Positions 7,808-15,372 of a DNA stretch of 64,000 nucleotides are shown piece after piece. The notes under the pieces were generated by a model. The model was not told the origin of the DNA. It was given only the letters and a program-made list of their open reading frames with translations, and made no database searches. Positions within the stretch are counted from its first letter, which is position 1; each line of letters begins with the position of its first letter. Made by a program: the position numbers and the translations under genes. This DNA is from Acidovorax sp. sif1233 (GTDB lineage Bacteria > Pseudomonadota > Gammaproteobacteria > Burkholderiales > Burkholderiaceae_C), in assembly GCF_019218755.1 (NCBI RefSeq), contig NZ_JAHUWZ010000009.1, forward strand, positions 62,001 through 126,000. The letters are read 5' to 3'.

Positions 7808-9565
7808 ATGCTCACCCCTCAGTTCATCCTGGCCCTGTCCGCCAAACTGGTCATCGACCTCTTCGCCGGCGGCGGCGGCGCGTCCACAGGCATCGAGCAG
7901 GCCCTTGGCCGCCACGTCGATGTCGCGATCAACCACGATGCCGACGCAATCGGCATGCACGAGGTCAATCACCCCCAGACCCGGCACTATCGCGAAGACA
8001 TCCGCAAGGTTGATCCCCTGGCGGTCACACGCGGCGAGCTGGTGGGTCTGCTGCATGCATCCCCAGACTGCACGCACCACAGCCAGGCGCTGGGCGGCCA
8101 GCCGCGCTCGCAGGAGATCCGCTCTCTGGCCTGGATGGTGCACCGCTGGGCAGGCAAGACCCGCCCCGATGTCATCACGCTGGAAAACGTCGAGCAGATG
8201 CTGCAGTGGTCCCCGCTGATTGCCAAGCGCTGCCCCGTCACCGGCCGGGTCATCACGCTGGACAAGACGAAGGACGCGGCGGGCAAGACCATGTACAGGG
8301 TGGCCGCCCCCGGCGAGGTGGTGCCCCGCAACAACCAGTTCCTGGTGCCCGACCCCAGGCGCAAGGGCAAGAACTGGGAGCACTTTGTGGCCGGCCTGCG
8401 CGCCATGGGCTACAAGGTCGAGTGGCGCGTGATCTGCAACGCCAAGGTGGGCTGCCGCAGCACGCGCACGCGGCTCTACATGATCGCGCGATGCGATGGC
8501 CTGCCCATCGTGTGGCCCGAGCAGACCCACGCCAAGAAGCCCACGGGCAAGCTCAAGGCCTACCGACAGGCCGCCGAGTGCATCGACTGGAGCATCCCCG
8601 GCACCAGCATCTTCGGCCGCAAGAAAGAGCTGGCCGAGGCCACCATGCGCCGTATCGCCTACGGCATGAAGAAGTTCGTGCTGGAGAGTCCAGATCCGTT
8701 CATCGTCGAGGGCGCGGCCCGCACGTTGATCCAGATGGGATATGGCGAACGCAAGGGCCAGGCCCCGCGCGTTCTCGATACCCTGGGGCCGCTGGGCACC
8801 ATCACCGCGGGCGGCCAGAAATTCGCCACCTCCTCAGCCTATCTGGTGCAGGCCGGCCACGGCGAGGGCCAGGGCGACAGCAAGCGCCGCAGCTACGGCG
8901 TGAACGATGTCACCGGGCCCGTGGGCACCGTCACCGCGAGCGGAGGCGGCCAGAGCTTGGCCACCGCCTTCATGGTGCAGGCCAACGGCGGCCACAACAC
9001 CGTGCACGCCCGCGACCTGCGCGACGGGGTGTCCACCGTCACCACCAGCGGCAGCCAGCAGCAGCTCGCCGTGGCCCACCTCACAACGCTGCGCAAGCAC
9101 AGCGTCGGCCGCGATGCGCGGGATCCGGTGCCCGTCGTCTCCGCCCGCGGCGAGCACCACGCCCTGGTGCAGTACGAGCTGAGCAAGGAAGACGAGGCCG
9201 GCGCCCTGCGCTGCGCCGCGTTCCTCATGCGCTACCACGCCAGCGGCGGCCAGTGGGCCGACCTGCGCGACCCCATGACCACCATCACGACGCACGACCG
9301 TCTGGCGCTGGTGACCGTGTGGTACCGGGGCGAGCCCTGGGTGATCGTGGACATCACGCTGCGCATGCTGGTGCCGCGCGAGCTCTACAACGCACAGGAC
9401 TTCCCACCCGACTACGTGATCGACCGCACCTCCAGCGGGAAGGCCCTCACGAAGACCGCCCAGGTCCGCATGGCGGGCAACAGCGTCAGCCCGCTGCCCA
9501 TGCGGCTGATCGTGGCCGCGAACTATCCGGAAGCGGCCAACAGCACGATGCGCAAGGCCGCGTAA
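7808..9565 (+). CDS. DNA cytosine C5-methyltransferase, phage type with long repeat-rich recognition region
   Basis: The 585-residue product has the C5 order: AdoMet site DLFAGGGGASTG (about residues 17-28), a catalytic-loop equivalent ASPDCTHHSQA (about 83-93), LENVEQM (about 125), RSTRTRLYMIAR (about 218) and C-terminal AGNSVSPLPMR (about 557). The catalytic loop reads S-P-D-C rather than the usual P-P-C, so the Cys is kept but its context is altered. Residues about 310-510 contain several imperfect repeats of a PxGTxTAxG type, interrupting motifs VIII and X where the target-recognition domain belongs. No partner endonuclease is seen. It probably protects phage DNA from host restriction. 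Confidence 0.9.
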   Translation: MLTPQFILALSAKLVIDLFAGGGGASTGIEQALGRHVDVAINHDADAIGMHEVNHPQTRHYREDIRKVDPLAVTRGELVGLLHASPDCTHHSQALGGQPRSQEIRSLAWMVHRWAGKTRPDVITLENVEQMLQWSPLIAKRCPVTGRVITLDKTKDAAGKTMYRVAAPGEVVPRNNQFLVPDPRRKGKNWEHFVAGLRAMGYKVEWRVICNAKVGCRSTRTRLYMIARCDGLPIVWPEQTHAKKPTGKLKAYRQAAECIDWSIPGTSIFGRKKELAEATMRRIAYGMKKFVLESPDPFIVEGAARTLIQMGYGERKGQAPRVLDTLGPLGTITAGGQKFATSSAYLVQAGHGEGQGDSKRRSYGVNDVTGPVGTVTASGGGQSLATAFMVQANGGHNTVHARDLRDGVSTVTTSGSQQQLAVAHLTTLRKHSVGRDARDPVPVVSARGEHHALVQYELSKEDEAGALRCAAFLMRYHASGGQWADLRDPMTTITTHDRLALVTVWYRGEPWVIVDITLRMLVPRELYNAQDFPPDYVIDRTSSGKALTKTAQVRMAGNSVSPLPMRLIVAANYPEAANSTMRKAA

Positions 9566-9567
9566 CG

Positions 9568-9777
9568 CTACCTGATCAGCGCTCTTAATGCTATGAATTT
9601 CGCAGCAGATAGTGCTTCAGCTTGCGTTAGGTACGGGCCGCCCGGTGGGTCTTCTATCTCGCGGCCAGGGACAGTTTCCAGATCGATGGACTGAATCAAC
9701 CAGTACCCATTGCAACGCAGCGTCACAGAAATCTCGTGACCACTATCAAGCTCAACGGTCCTTGTCATGTGTCGCAT
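9568..9777 (-). CDS. Small protein of unknown function, opposite strand
   Basis: A 69-residue frame on the minus strand from an ATG at 9777 preceded by AAAGGA at suitable spacing. It fills a gap between two rightward genes. The composition looks protein-like (CNGYWLIQSIDLETVPGRE) and it is less GC-rich than its neighbours. No motif is recognised. Its last codons (F-I-A-L-R-A-L-I-R) are encoded by bases that weakly resemble repeat family A. The longer frame to 9819 is possible but lacks a ribosome site. Confidence 0.5.
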   Translation of the reverse strand: MRHMTRTVELDSGHEISVTLRCNGYWLIQSIDLETVPGREIEDPPGGPYLTQAEALSAAKFIALRALIR

Positions 9778-9898
9778 GGCGTTCCTTTCAGCTTGGAGTA
9801 TGCCGACTTCCAATGTCACGTCACAGCTACCTAATTCATAGCTACCGACGCTTATCAGTCAAGCGCTTGAATCAATTTCACCGCTACCAGGAGGCCCT

Positions 9899-10891
9899 AT
9901 GGCCGAGAACACCAAGATCGAATGGACAGACCACACTTTTAACCCCTGGATTGGCTGCACCAAGGTAGGCCCAGGGTGCGATCACTGCTATGCCGAAAAC
10001 CTCATGGACAAGCGCATGGGCGTGGCTGCCTGGGGACCGGGCAAGGAGCGCGTGCGCACCAAGGCGGCCAACTGGAAGATGCCGCTGCGCTGGAACGCCC
10101 AGGCAGAAGCGTTCATGGCCCAGCACGGCCGCCGCCAGCGCGTGTTCTGCGCGTCGCTGGCCGATGTGTTCGACAACGCGGTGGACCCGCAGTGGCGCGA
10201 GGATCTGTTCGAGCTGATCCGGGCCACGCCCAATCTGGACTGGCTGCTGCTGACCAAGCGCATAGGCAACGCCGCTGCGATGATCCAGGCCGCGCTGGAC
10301 AACATGGACATCGGCTACTCGGTGCCCTTTGCAGCCTGGCCGTGGCCCAACGTATGGATCGGCGCTACGGTGGTCAACCAGGAAGAGGCCGAGCGCGACA
10401 TCCCCAAGCTGCTGCAGGTGCCCGCCCGCGTGCGGTTCCTGAGCGTGGAGCCGCTGCTGGGGCCGGTGGACCTGACGCACATCGATGTCTGGGGCGGCGA
10501 TGCGGAAATCTACCCACTCAAGGGCACAACCGACTGCGTGGACGATGAGGGCGCTCCGGCCGACGACGTTCCCGCTTTGGACTGGGTGATCGTGGGCGGC
10601 GAGAGCGGCCCCGGCGCGCGGCCGATGCACCCCGACTGGGCCCGCAGCCTGCGCGATCAGTGCGAGGCTGCTGGCGTGCCGTTCCTGTTCAAGCAGTGGG
10701 GGGAATGGCTCCCTGCCAAGGAGGGCCGCAGTATCACCGGGCGCACGCTGGTGCTGGAGGGCTCGGCGCCGTTCACCGACCACCCGCAGTGGCACGGCTT
10801 CGAGGACGGTCAGCAAATTGCCCGTGTAGGCAAGAAGGCCGCTGGCCGCCTGCTGGACGGCCGAGCCTGGGACGGGTTCCCAGCCCCATGA
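9899..10891 (+). CDS. Phage Gp37/Gp68-family (DUF5131) protein
   Basis: The 330-residue product starts MAENTKIEWTDHTFNPWIGC and has three clustered cysteines C20, C27 and C30, then Y-A-E-N; this is the hallmark N-terminus of the Gp37/Gp68 family, which resembles radical-SAM iron-sulfur proteins. Further family features are FCASLADVFDN, WLLLTKR, WPNVWIGATV and VGGESGPGARPMHPDW. The biochemical role of the family is not firmly established. A CAGGAGG ribosome site fixes the start. It overlaps the next gene by four bases, beginning the last coupled run before the integrase. Confidence 0.88.
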   Translation: MAENTKIEWTDHTFNPWIGCTKVGPGCDHCYAENLMDKRMGVAAWGPGKERVRTKAANWKMPLRWNAQAEAFMAQHGRRQRVFCASLADVFDNAVDPQWREDLFELIRATPNLDWLLLTKRIGNAAAMIQAALDNMDIGYSVPFAAWPWPNVWIGATVVNQEEAERDIPKLLQVPARVRFLSVEPLLGPVDLTHIDVWGGDAEIYPLKGTTDCVDDEGAPADDVPALDWVIVGGESGPGARPMHPDWARSLRDQCEAAGVPFLFKQWGEWLPAKEGRSITGRTLVLEGSAPFTDHPQWHGFEDGQQIARVGKKAAGRLLDGRAWDGFPAP

Positions 10892-11094
10892 CCGCCCCGC
10901 CCGACTGGCACGCCGCCGACAAGGCCTACCAGCTCCACCACACCACATGCCCACAGTGCCGCGCCGCCGGGCTCAACCCGGGCGGCCTCGAGCGCTGCCC
11001 CGACGGCGCCGAGCTGTGGGCCACCTATCAACAGGCGGGAGATCCGCCGCACTTCACCTGGCTGCGCAAGCGCCGGGGAGGAAAGAAGCCATGA
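10888..11094 (+). CDS. Small phage protein with CxxC
   Basis: The 68-residue product starts at the ATG overlapping the preceding TGA. It has a CPQC pair and a third cysteine (LERCPDG), a WATY segment and a basic end (RKRRGGKKP). A small zinc-binding role is possible but unproven. The stop overlaps the next ATG. The longer frame beginning at 10660 is inside the preceding gene and is discarded. Confidence 0.65.
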   Translation: MTAPPDWHAADKAYQLHHTTCPQCRAAGLNPGGLERCPDGAELWATYQQAGDPPHFTWLRKRRGGKKP

Positions 11095-11366
11095 CCAGCA
11101 CCCAAAAGCAGGCAAACAACGACACACATTTTGTTACAGAACCCGCGCAGGGTGGCAGCACAGTCCCACCCCAACCCGAATGGATTCTGGCCTCCAAGTA
11201 CCAGGACCTGACGGGTGTCACCCGTGAAACGGTGAAGCAGCGCAAGAAGAGCGGGGTCTGGAAAGAGGGGCAACAGGTTGCTGTTGTCGCCAGGCGCCTT
11301 TACGTCAACATCAAAGCAGCCGACCAGTGGATAAACGACCAACTCCCCCAACCCCGCCGGGCGTAA
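11091..11366 (+). CDS. Excisionase-like DNA-binding protein
   Basis: The 91-residue product starts at an ATG behind GGGAGGAAAG. Its core (WILASKYQDLTGVTRETVKQ, then KSGVWKEG, RRLYVN and WI) fits a winged-helix Xis-type protein of the kind encoded next to tyrosine integrases. Such proteins bend DNA at the attachment site and favour excision. The 3' 40 bases overlap the integrase start, the usual xis-int arrangement. The identification rests on the pattern and position. Confidence 0.75.
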   Translation: MTSTQKQANNDTHFVTEPAQGGSTVPPQPEWILASKYQDLTGVTRETVKQRKKSGVWKEGQQVAVVARRLYVNIKAADQWINDQLPQPRRA

Positions 11367-12517
11367 AAATTCGGCCATTCGTGGCCGGCGACCGCCTGCA
11401 GATCGCATTCACGCTTGATGGAGTGCAGTGCCGCGAGCTGCTCCCACCCTGCCCCATCAACAAGTCGAGCATCCAGCGCGCAGCGTCATTGCGCGAAGAG
11501 ATCAGGCGCAAGATCGATGAAGGGGTATTCGTCTATGCCGACTACTTCCCCGACAGTCCACGCGCCGCGGCCCCCAAGAGGGACAGCACACTCATGGAGC
11601 GACTGCTGAGAAAGCAGCTCGAAACCTACGAGCGCCAGGTCGCCAACAGCCAGCTCTCCCCCTCCACCTACAGTGGCTACAAAAAGGCCCTCACCGGGGA
11701 ACGCATGCGCCGGTGGCATGGCCTGCAGGTGCGAGATGTCACGCCGAGCATGCTGCGCGAGTGGGTGGCAGAAATGGAATGCACCAGCAAGGCTATCCGG
11801 AACACCCTCACCCCCCTGCGCAGCGTTTTCGAGGACGCGCTGAACGATGAGCTGATCGACTTCAACCCGTTCGACCGCGTGGCCCTGACGAAGCTCATCC
11901 GCCAGACAGCCAAGGCCAGCGACTACGTGGTCAGCCCGTTCACATCCACGGAGCGGGCGGCATTGCTGGAGGCGTGCCGCCCGGACGAACGACCAATGCT
12001 GCAGTTCTGGTTTGGAACAGGCCTGCGCCCCGGAGAGCTGCAAGCGCTGGAATGGCGGCACATCGACTGGGACCGGTGCATTGCCCGCATCGAGCAGAAC
12101 CAGGTGGCCGGCGTCATCAAGGCGCCCAAGACCGCCGCAGGCATCCGCGATGTGGACCTGGACGCCAGCGCGATTGCTGCCCTGAAAGCCCAGCGCCCGC
12201 TCTCCGAAGCCAAAGGCCAGCGCATCTGGTTGAACCCCAGGGACGGGAAACCCTGGTCCACCGACGCCCAGGTGCGAAAGACATTCTGGCTGCCGGTGTG
12301 CACCCGATCCGGCGTGGAGTACCGCAACCCCTACCAGGTCCGACACACCTACGCCTCCACGCTTCTGACGGCCGGGCAAAACCCCTGGTATGTTGCCGCC
12401 CAGCTCGGGCATGAAGACGTGGAGATGGTTTTTCGAACCTACGGGCGATTCATTCGGGAGGACTACCAGAAGCCCAAGCCTGAATTGCGCATTGTGGGAA
12501 GTTCCAGATCGGTGTGA
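11327..12517 (+). CDS. int: Phage tyrosine integrase
   Basis: The 396-residue product has an N-terminal DUF3596-like arm domain (IRPFVAGDRLQIAFTLDG), a SAM-like core-binding domain (about residues 85-190) and a catalytic domain. Visible catalytic residues are R234 (TGLRPGE), R339 with H340 (QVRHTYAS), H362 (QLGHED) and nucleophile Y372 (FRTYGRF). The first H of the HxxR box is Y, a variant seen in this integrase group. The start is a GTG at 11327 inside the excisionase gene with no strong ribosome site, so translation may be coupled. The gene ends close to ssrA, its presumed target. Confidence 0.93.
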   Translation: MDKRPTPPTPPGVKIRPFVAGDRLQIAFTLDGVQCRELLPPCPINKSSIQRAASLREEIRRKIDEGVFVYADYFPDSPRAAAPKRDSTLMERLLRKQLETYERQVANSQLSPSTYSGYKKALTGERMRRWHGLQVRDVTPSMLREWVAEMECTSKAIRNTLTPLRSVFEDALNDELIDFNPFDRVALTKLIRQTAKASDYVVSPFTSTERAALLEACRPDERPMLQFWFGTGLRPGELQALEWRHIDWDRCIARIEQNQVAGVIKAPKTAAGIRDVDLDASAIAALKAQRPLSEAKGQRIWLNPRDGKPWSTDAQVRKTFWLPVCTRSGVEYRNPYQVRHTYASTLLTAGQNPWYVAAQLGHEDVEMVFRTYGRFIREDYQKPKPELRIVGSSRSV

Positions 12518-12570
12518 ATTCGGTGTGATTTCCGTGTGAATTCACCGACACCGCCAGACACTGCGGGGCA

Positions 12571-12612
12571 AAGAAAAACCGCCACAGACTGGAGTTTCCA
12601 GTGTGTGGCGGT
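12571..12612 (-). terminator. Terminator of tmRNA
   Basis: A 16-bp stem with one mismatch and a three-base loop spans 12578-12612. On the minus strand it is followed by TTTTTCTTT. It begins nine bases after the 3' end of ssrA and so ends its transcript. Its T tract is the same as that of the two tRNA terminators further right. Confidence 0.85.
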
Positions 12613-12620
12613 GTCTTGTA

Positions 12621-13007
12621 TGGTGGAGCTGGCGGGAATTGAACCCGCGTCCGCAAGCCTTCATCGGGCAGATCTACATGTTTAGCGGTCTGATTTGAAT
12701 CTCGCTGCCTGTGTCGCACAGTCGCACGCTACACAGGCCGCCAGCACCCTATTTTCTCGCCCCAATCCAAGGTACCCGGATCAGGACCAGCCCATGTAAT
12801 TATCCTTGCAGCCGGGAGGCACTGATTGCTCAGAACCCCCTTGCCCAGCCCATCGGCCAACTGTTGCAAGGCTCACTGGCAATTAAGCAGCGAGTGCGAA
12901 ACGTTCGTCGTTTGCAGTTAGTTTTTTAAATCGAGATTTACGAGCGTGACTCAAGCTCGACATGCACCACACCGATTCCGAACCCACGTCGAAACCAGGA
13001 CAGCCCC
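12621..13007 (-). ncRNA. ssrA: Transfer-messenger RNA (tmRNA)
   Basis: On the minus strand the RNA begins GGGGCTG at 13007 and ends in a tRNA-like T arm with GGTTCAATTCCCGCC and AGCTCCACCA at 12621; the 5' GGGGCUG pairs with CAGCUCC to form the acceptor stem. The internal reading frame (resume codon GCA, stop at 12883-12885) encodes the degradation tag A-ANDERFALAA. tmRNA rescues stalled ribosomes and tags the unfinished protein for proteolysis. Length is 387 nt with encoded CCA. The 3' end serves as the insertion site of the adjacent prophage. Confidence 0.96.
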
Positions 13008-13016
13008 AGAGCCTCT

Positions 13017-13043
13017 ATTTTAGGCGCTCCCCAGCAATTGCAA
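13017..13043 (-). promoter_or_regulatory. Candidate ssrA promoter overlapping the end of gph
   Basis: On the minus strand TTGCAA (13043-13038) and TAAAAT (13022-13017) are separated by 15 bases (16 if CTTGCA is used), placing a start just before the mature 5' end at 13007. The gph stop codon TAA forms the first three bases of the -10 box. Confidence 0.5.
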
Positions 13044-13685
13044 GAGCTCGAAGGGAGATTTAATTGCGGCATGGGCGCCCCACTCCATCGGATTGGTTTT
13101 TGCACCCAGGTAGCCATAGGTTGCGGCCACGGTCCCCATTCCTGCGGCCAAACCTGCCACGATGTCGCGCTCGTCATCGCCAACATAGATGCACTGCCCG
13201 GGCTCCACTTTCAGGCGCGCTGCCGCCTCGAGCAAAGGGGCGGGATGCGGCTTCGCATGGGGAGTGGTGTCCCCGCTGACGACCGCCCGCGCAGTGACGA
13301 ACAGGGGAATGGAGCGGGTCAGCGGGTCCGTGAAGCGGGCTGCCTTGTTGGTAACCACGCCCCATGCCATGTTGCGTTGCAGTATCTGGGATACGAGTTC
13401 TGGAACGCCGTCAAAGATGCTGATGCGCTCCGTCATGCACGACTCATAGTTCACAAAGAACTCCTCGCGCATGGTCATGAAATCAGGATGGTCGGGGGCC
13501 ATACCGAAGGCTTCGCCCAGCATGCCGCGCGCGCCGGCACCCGCCATGGGGCGGTAGCGCTCCAGCGGCAGCGACGGCAATCCGCGGTCCGTGCGCATCT
13601 TGTCGGCAGCGGCGCCCAAGTCCGGGGCACTGTCGATCAGCGTTCCGTCCAAATCAAACAACACCGCACGAATATTGTGAAACAT
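13020..13685 (-). CDS. gph: Phosphoglycolate phosphatase (HAD family)
   Basis: The 221-residue product opens with the HAD nucleophile motif LFDLDGTLIDS, has the cap-helix region, motif II/III residues (VVTNK and the KPHPAPLL lysine) and ends with VGDDERDI. Gph removes 2-phosphoglycolate, produced during repair of oxidised DNA ends, from the cytoplasm. The chosen ATG (13685) gives MFHNIRAVLFD and has GAGGG upstream; ten bases separate it from the ubiG stop, so the two are co-transcribed. A ubiG-gph pair is common in betaproteobacteria. Confidence 0.9.
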   Translation of the reverse strand: MFHNIRAVLFDLDGTLIDSAPDLGAAADKMRTDRGLPSLPLERYRPMAGAGARGMLGEAFGMAPDHPDFMTMREEFFVNYESCMTERISIFDGVPELVSQILQRNMAWGVVTNKAARFTDPLTRSIPLFVTARAVVSGDTTPHAKPHPAPLLEAAARLKVEPGQCIYVGDDERDIVAGLAAGMGTVAATYGYLGAKTNPMEWGAHAAIKSPFELLQLLGSA

Positions 13686-13695
13686 GGGTGCGCCC

Positions 13696-14406
13696 TCAGG
13701 CAGTGCGCCGCGTGGCCACAAGATAGTTCACGCTGGTGTCCGCACTCAGCCAATAGCGCCGCGTGAGGGGGTTGTATTCCAGGCCCCGGGTATTTTGTAC
13801 ATGCAGGCCCGCGCTTCGGCAACTTGCGGCCAGTTCGCTGGGTCGAATCATCTTGGCGTACTCATGCGTTCCCCGTGGCAGCATGTTCAGCACATATTCA
13901 GCCCCTACGATGGCCAGCATGAAAGCCTTGGCATTGCGGTGGATGGTGGAGAAAAACACCCAGCCTCCCGGTTTCACGAGCTCTGAGCATGCCCTCACCA
14001 CCGATCCTGGATCAGGTACGTGCTCGAGCATTTCCATGCATGTGACGACATCGAAGCTGGCAGGTTGCTCCTTGGCCAAGGCTTCCACGCTGATTTCCCG
14101 GTACTGGATATTGGTGGTCTGAGCTTCCAGCGCATGCAATTGCGCCACACGCAGGGCCTTGGAGGCCAGATCGATGCCCGTCACCTCTGCGCCCTTGCGG
14201 GCCATGGAGTCGGCCAGGATGCCGCCGCCACAGCCGACATCCAGAACGCGCTTGCCCGACAGGTCGCACTGCCCCTGGATCCAGTCAAGCCGCAAAGGAT
14301 TGATCTGGTGCAAGGGACGGAATTCACTTTCAGGGTCCCACCAGCGATGGGCCAATTCGGAAAACTTGGCCAGTTCGGCCGGATCTGCATTGACGGTTTC
14401 ACTCAT
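13696..14406 (-). CDS. ubiG: Ubiquinone biosynthesis O-methyltransferase
   Basis: The 236-residue product from the ATG at 14406 (MSETVNADPAELAKFSELAHRWWDP) carries the class I methyltransferase motif VLDVGCGGGILADSMA and the UbiG segments MEMLEHVPDP and FFSTIHRN. UbiG performs both O-methylations in ubiquinone synthesis at the membrane surface. The longer frame to 14559 would run into the ompA terminator and is rejected. It lies between ompA and gph on the minus strand. Confidence 0.95.
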   Translation of the reverse strand: MSETVNADPAELAKFSELAHRWWDPESEFRPLHQINPLRLDWIQGQCDLSGKRVLDVGCGGGILADSMARKGAEVTGIDLASKALRVAQLHALEAQTTNIQYREISVEALAKEQPASFDVVTCMEMLEHVPDPGSVVRACSELVKPGGWVFFSTIHRNAKAFMLAIVGAEYVLNMLPRGTHEYAKMIRPSELAASCRSAGLHVQNTRGLEYNPLTRRYWLSADTSVNYLVATRRTA

Positions 14407-14458
14407 GCCAGAGATTGTCCATGAAGGAAGGAAAATGGAGGATAAAACCCCCAGACGC

Positions 14459-14486
14459 AAAAAAGCCCCGTTGCCGGGGCTTTTTT
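14459..14486 (-). terminator. Bidirectional terminator after ompA
   Basis: GCCCCG (14465-14470) and CGGGGC (14475-14480) pair around TTGC, flanked by six A on one side and six T on the other. It ends the ompA transcript on the minus strand and separates it from ubiG. Confidence 0.9.
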
Positions 14487-14503
14487 GTGAAGCAATCCGA
14501 GGA

Positions 14504-15148
14504 TTACTTGGAAGCGCGGGTACCGACCACTTCGATTTCCACGCGACGGTTCTTCGCACGGCCTTCGGCGGTCTTGTTGTCGGCGACGGGTTGCTTTTCG
14601 CCCTTGCCTTCGGTGTAGACGCGGTTCTTTTCGATGCCCTTGGACACCAGATAAGCCTTCACGGCTTCGGAACGGCGAACCGACAGCTTCTGGTTGTATG
14701 CATCAGAGCCCACGGAGTCGGTGTGACCCACGGCAATGATCACTTCCAGGTTGATGTCCTTGACCTTGGAAACCAGATCATCCAGCTTGGCCTTGCCTTC
14801 TGGCTTCAGCACCGACTTGTCGAAGTCGAAGAATGCGTCAGCGGCATAGGTCACCTTGGTAGCGACAGCAGGAGCTGGAGCTGGTGCGGGTGCTGGAGCG
14901 GCAGCGGGTGCTGGGGCGGCGGCTGGAGCAGCAGCGGCAGCTGGAGCGGGGGCGACGATCGCGCCATCGCAGCCAGGAGCAGCAGTGGCAGGCGTCCAGT
15001 TGGCATTGCGCCAGCAGTATTCGTTGGTGCCGTTCTTCCAGACCAGTTGGCCAGAAGCATCTCTCCAGTTGTCAACGGTTTGTGCGCCAGCGGCGGTTGC
15101 GAGCGCTGCAGAGGCAAACAACATCGCCACTTTGTTCAGTTTCTTCAT
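14504..15148 (-). CDS. ompA: OmpA-family outer membrane protein
   Basis: The 214-residue product begins MKKLNKVAMLFASAALATAAGAQ, a clear signal peptide. A short N-terminal region with YCWRNANWTPATAAPGC is followed by an Ala/Pro linker (about residues 65-90) and the C-terminal OmpA domain (FDFDKSVLKPEGKAKLDDL, VGHTDSVGSDAYNQKLSVRR, KGEKQPVADN, NRRVEIEV), which binds peptidoglycan. There is no eight-strand barrel, so this is the short OmpA-like lipoprotein-free type common in Burkholderiales. The start at 15148 replaces a longer frame lacking a signal peptide. It is divergent from gyrA over 224 bases. Confidence 0.93.
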   Translation of the reverse strand: MKKLNKVAMLFASAALATAAGAQTVDNWRDASGQLVWKNGTNEYCWRNANWTPATAAPGCDGAIVAPAPAAAAAPAAAPAPAAAPAPAPAPAPAVATKVTYAADAFFDFDKSVLKPEGKAKLDDLVSKVKDINLEVIIAVGHTDSVGSDAYNQKLSVRRSEAVKAYLVSKGIEKNRVYTEGKGEKQPVADNKTAEGRAKNRRVEIEVVGTRASK

Positions 15149-15372
15149 GGTTCTCCTCTTGGGGAAAAAGCCGCAGCCGCGCTGCGAATCAGGACGCTTG
15201 GGGTGACCACCACCCGAAGCGTTCAAACGATTGTGCCATACGTAACAGGGCAAAAGCGGTGGAGGCTACCCAGGGCCCGTAGGACAAAACCGGAATTGCT
15301 TCGATATGTTGCGTGGTCGCTACACGGTCTTACCTCTAAAATGGTTCTCCTTCGCCGCCACCGCCGTCCCCA

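Larger units (their letters stand above)
1..12620. mobile_element. Prophage or integrative element, integrase end, inserted at ssrA
   Basis: A dense block of mostly rightward, overlapping small genes ends in an excisionase-like gene and a tyrosine integrase. The integrase stop is about 100 bases from the 3' end of the tmRNA gene, a well-known integration target for tyrosine recombinases. Cargo includes RdgC, a J-domain protein, a Lar-like protein, two DNA methyltransferases and a Gp37/Gp68-family protein, all typical of the early or accessory arm of temperate phages. No capsid, tail, lysis or repressor gene is visible here. The element continues leftward beyond base 1, so its other attachment site, size and completeness cannot be judged. 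Confidence 0.85.

Noticed and set aside
12711..12929. Small plus-strand frame
   Set aside because: It lies inside the tmRNA gene on the opposite strand.
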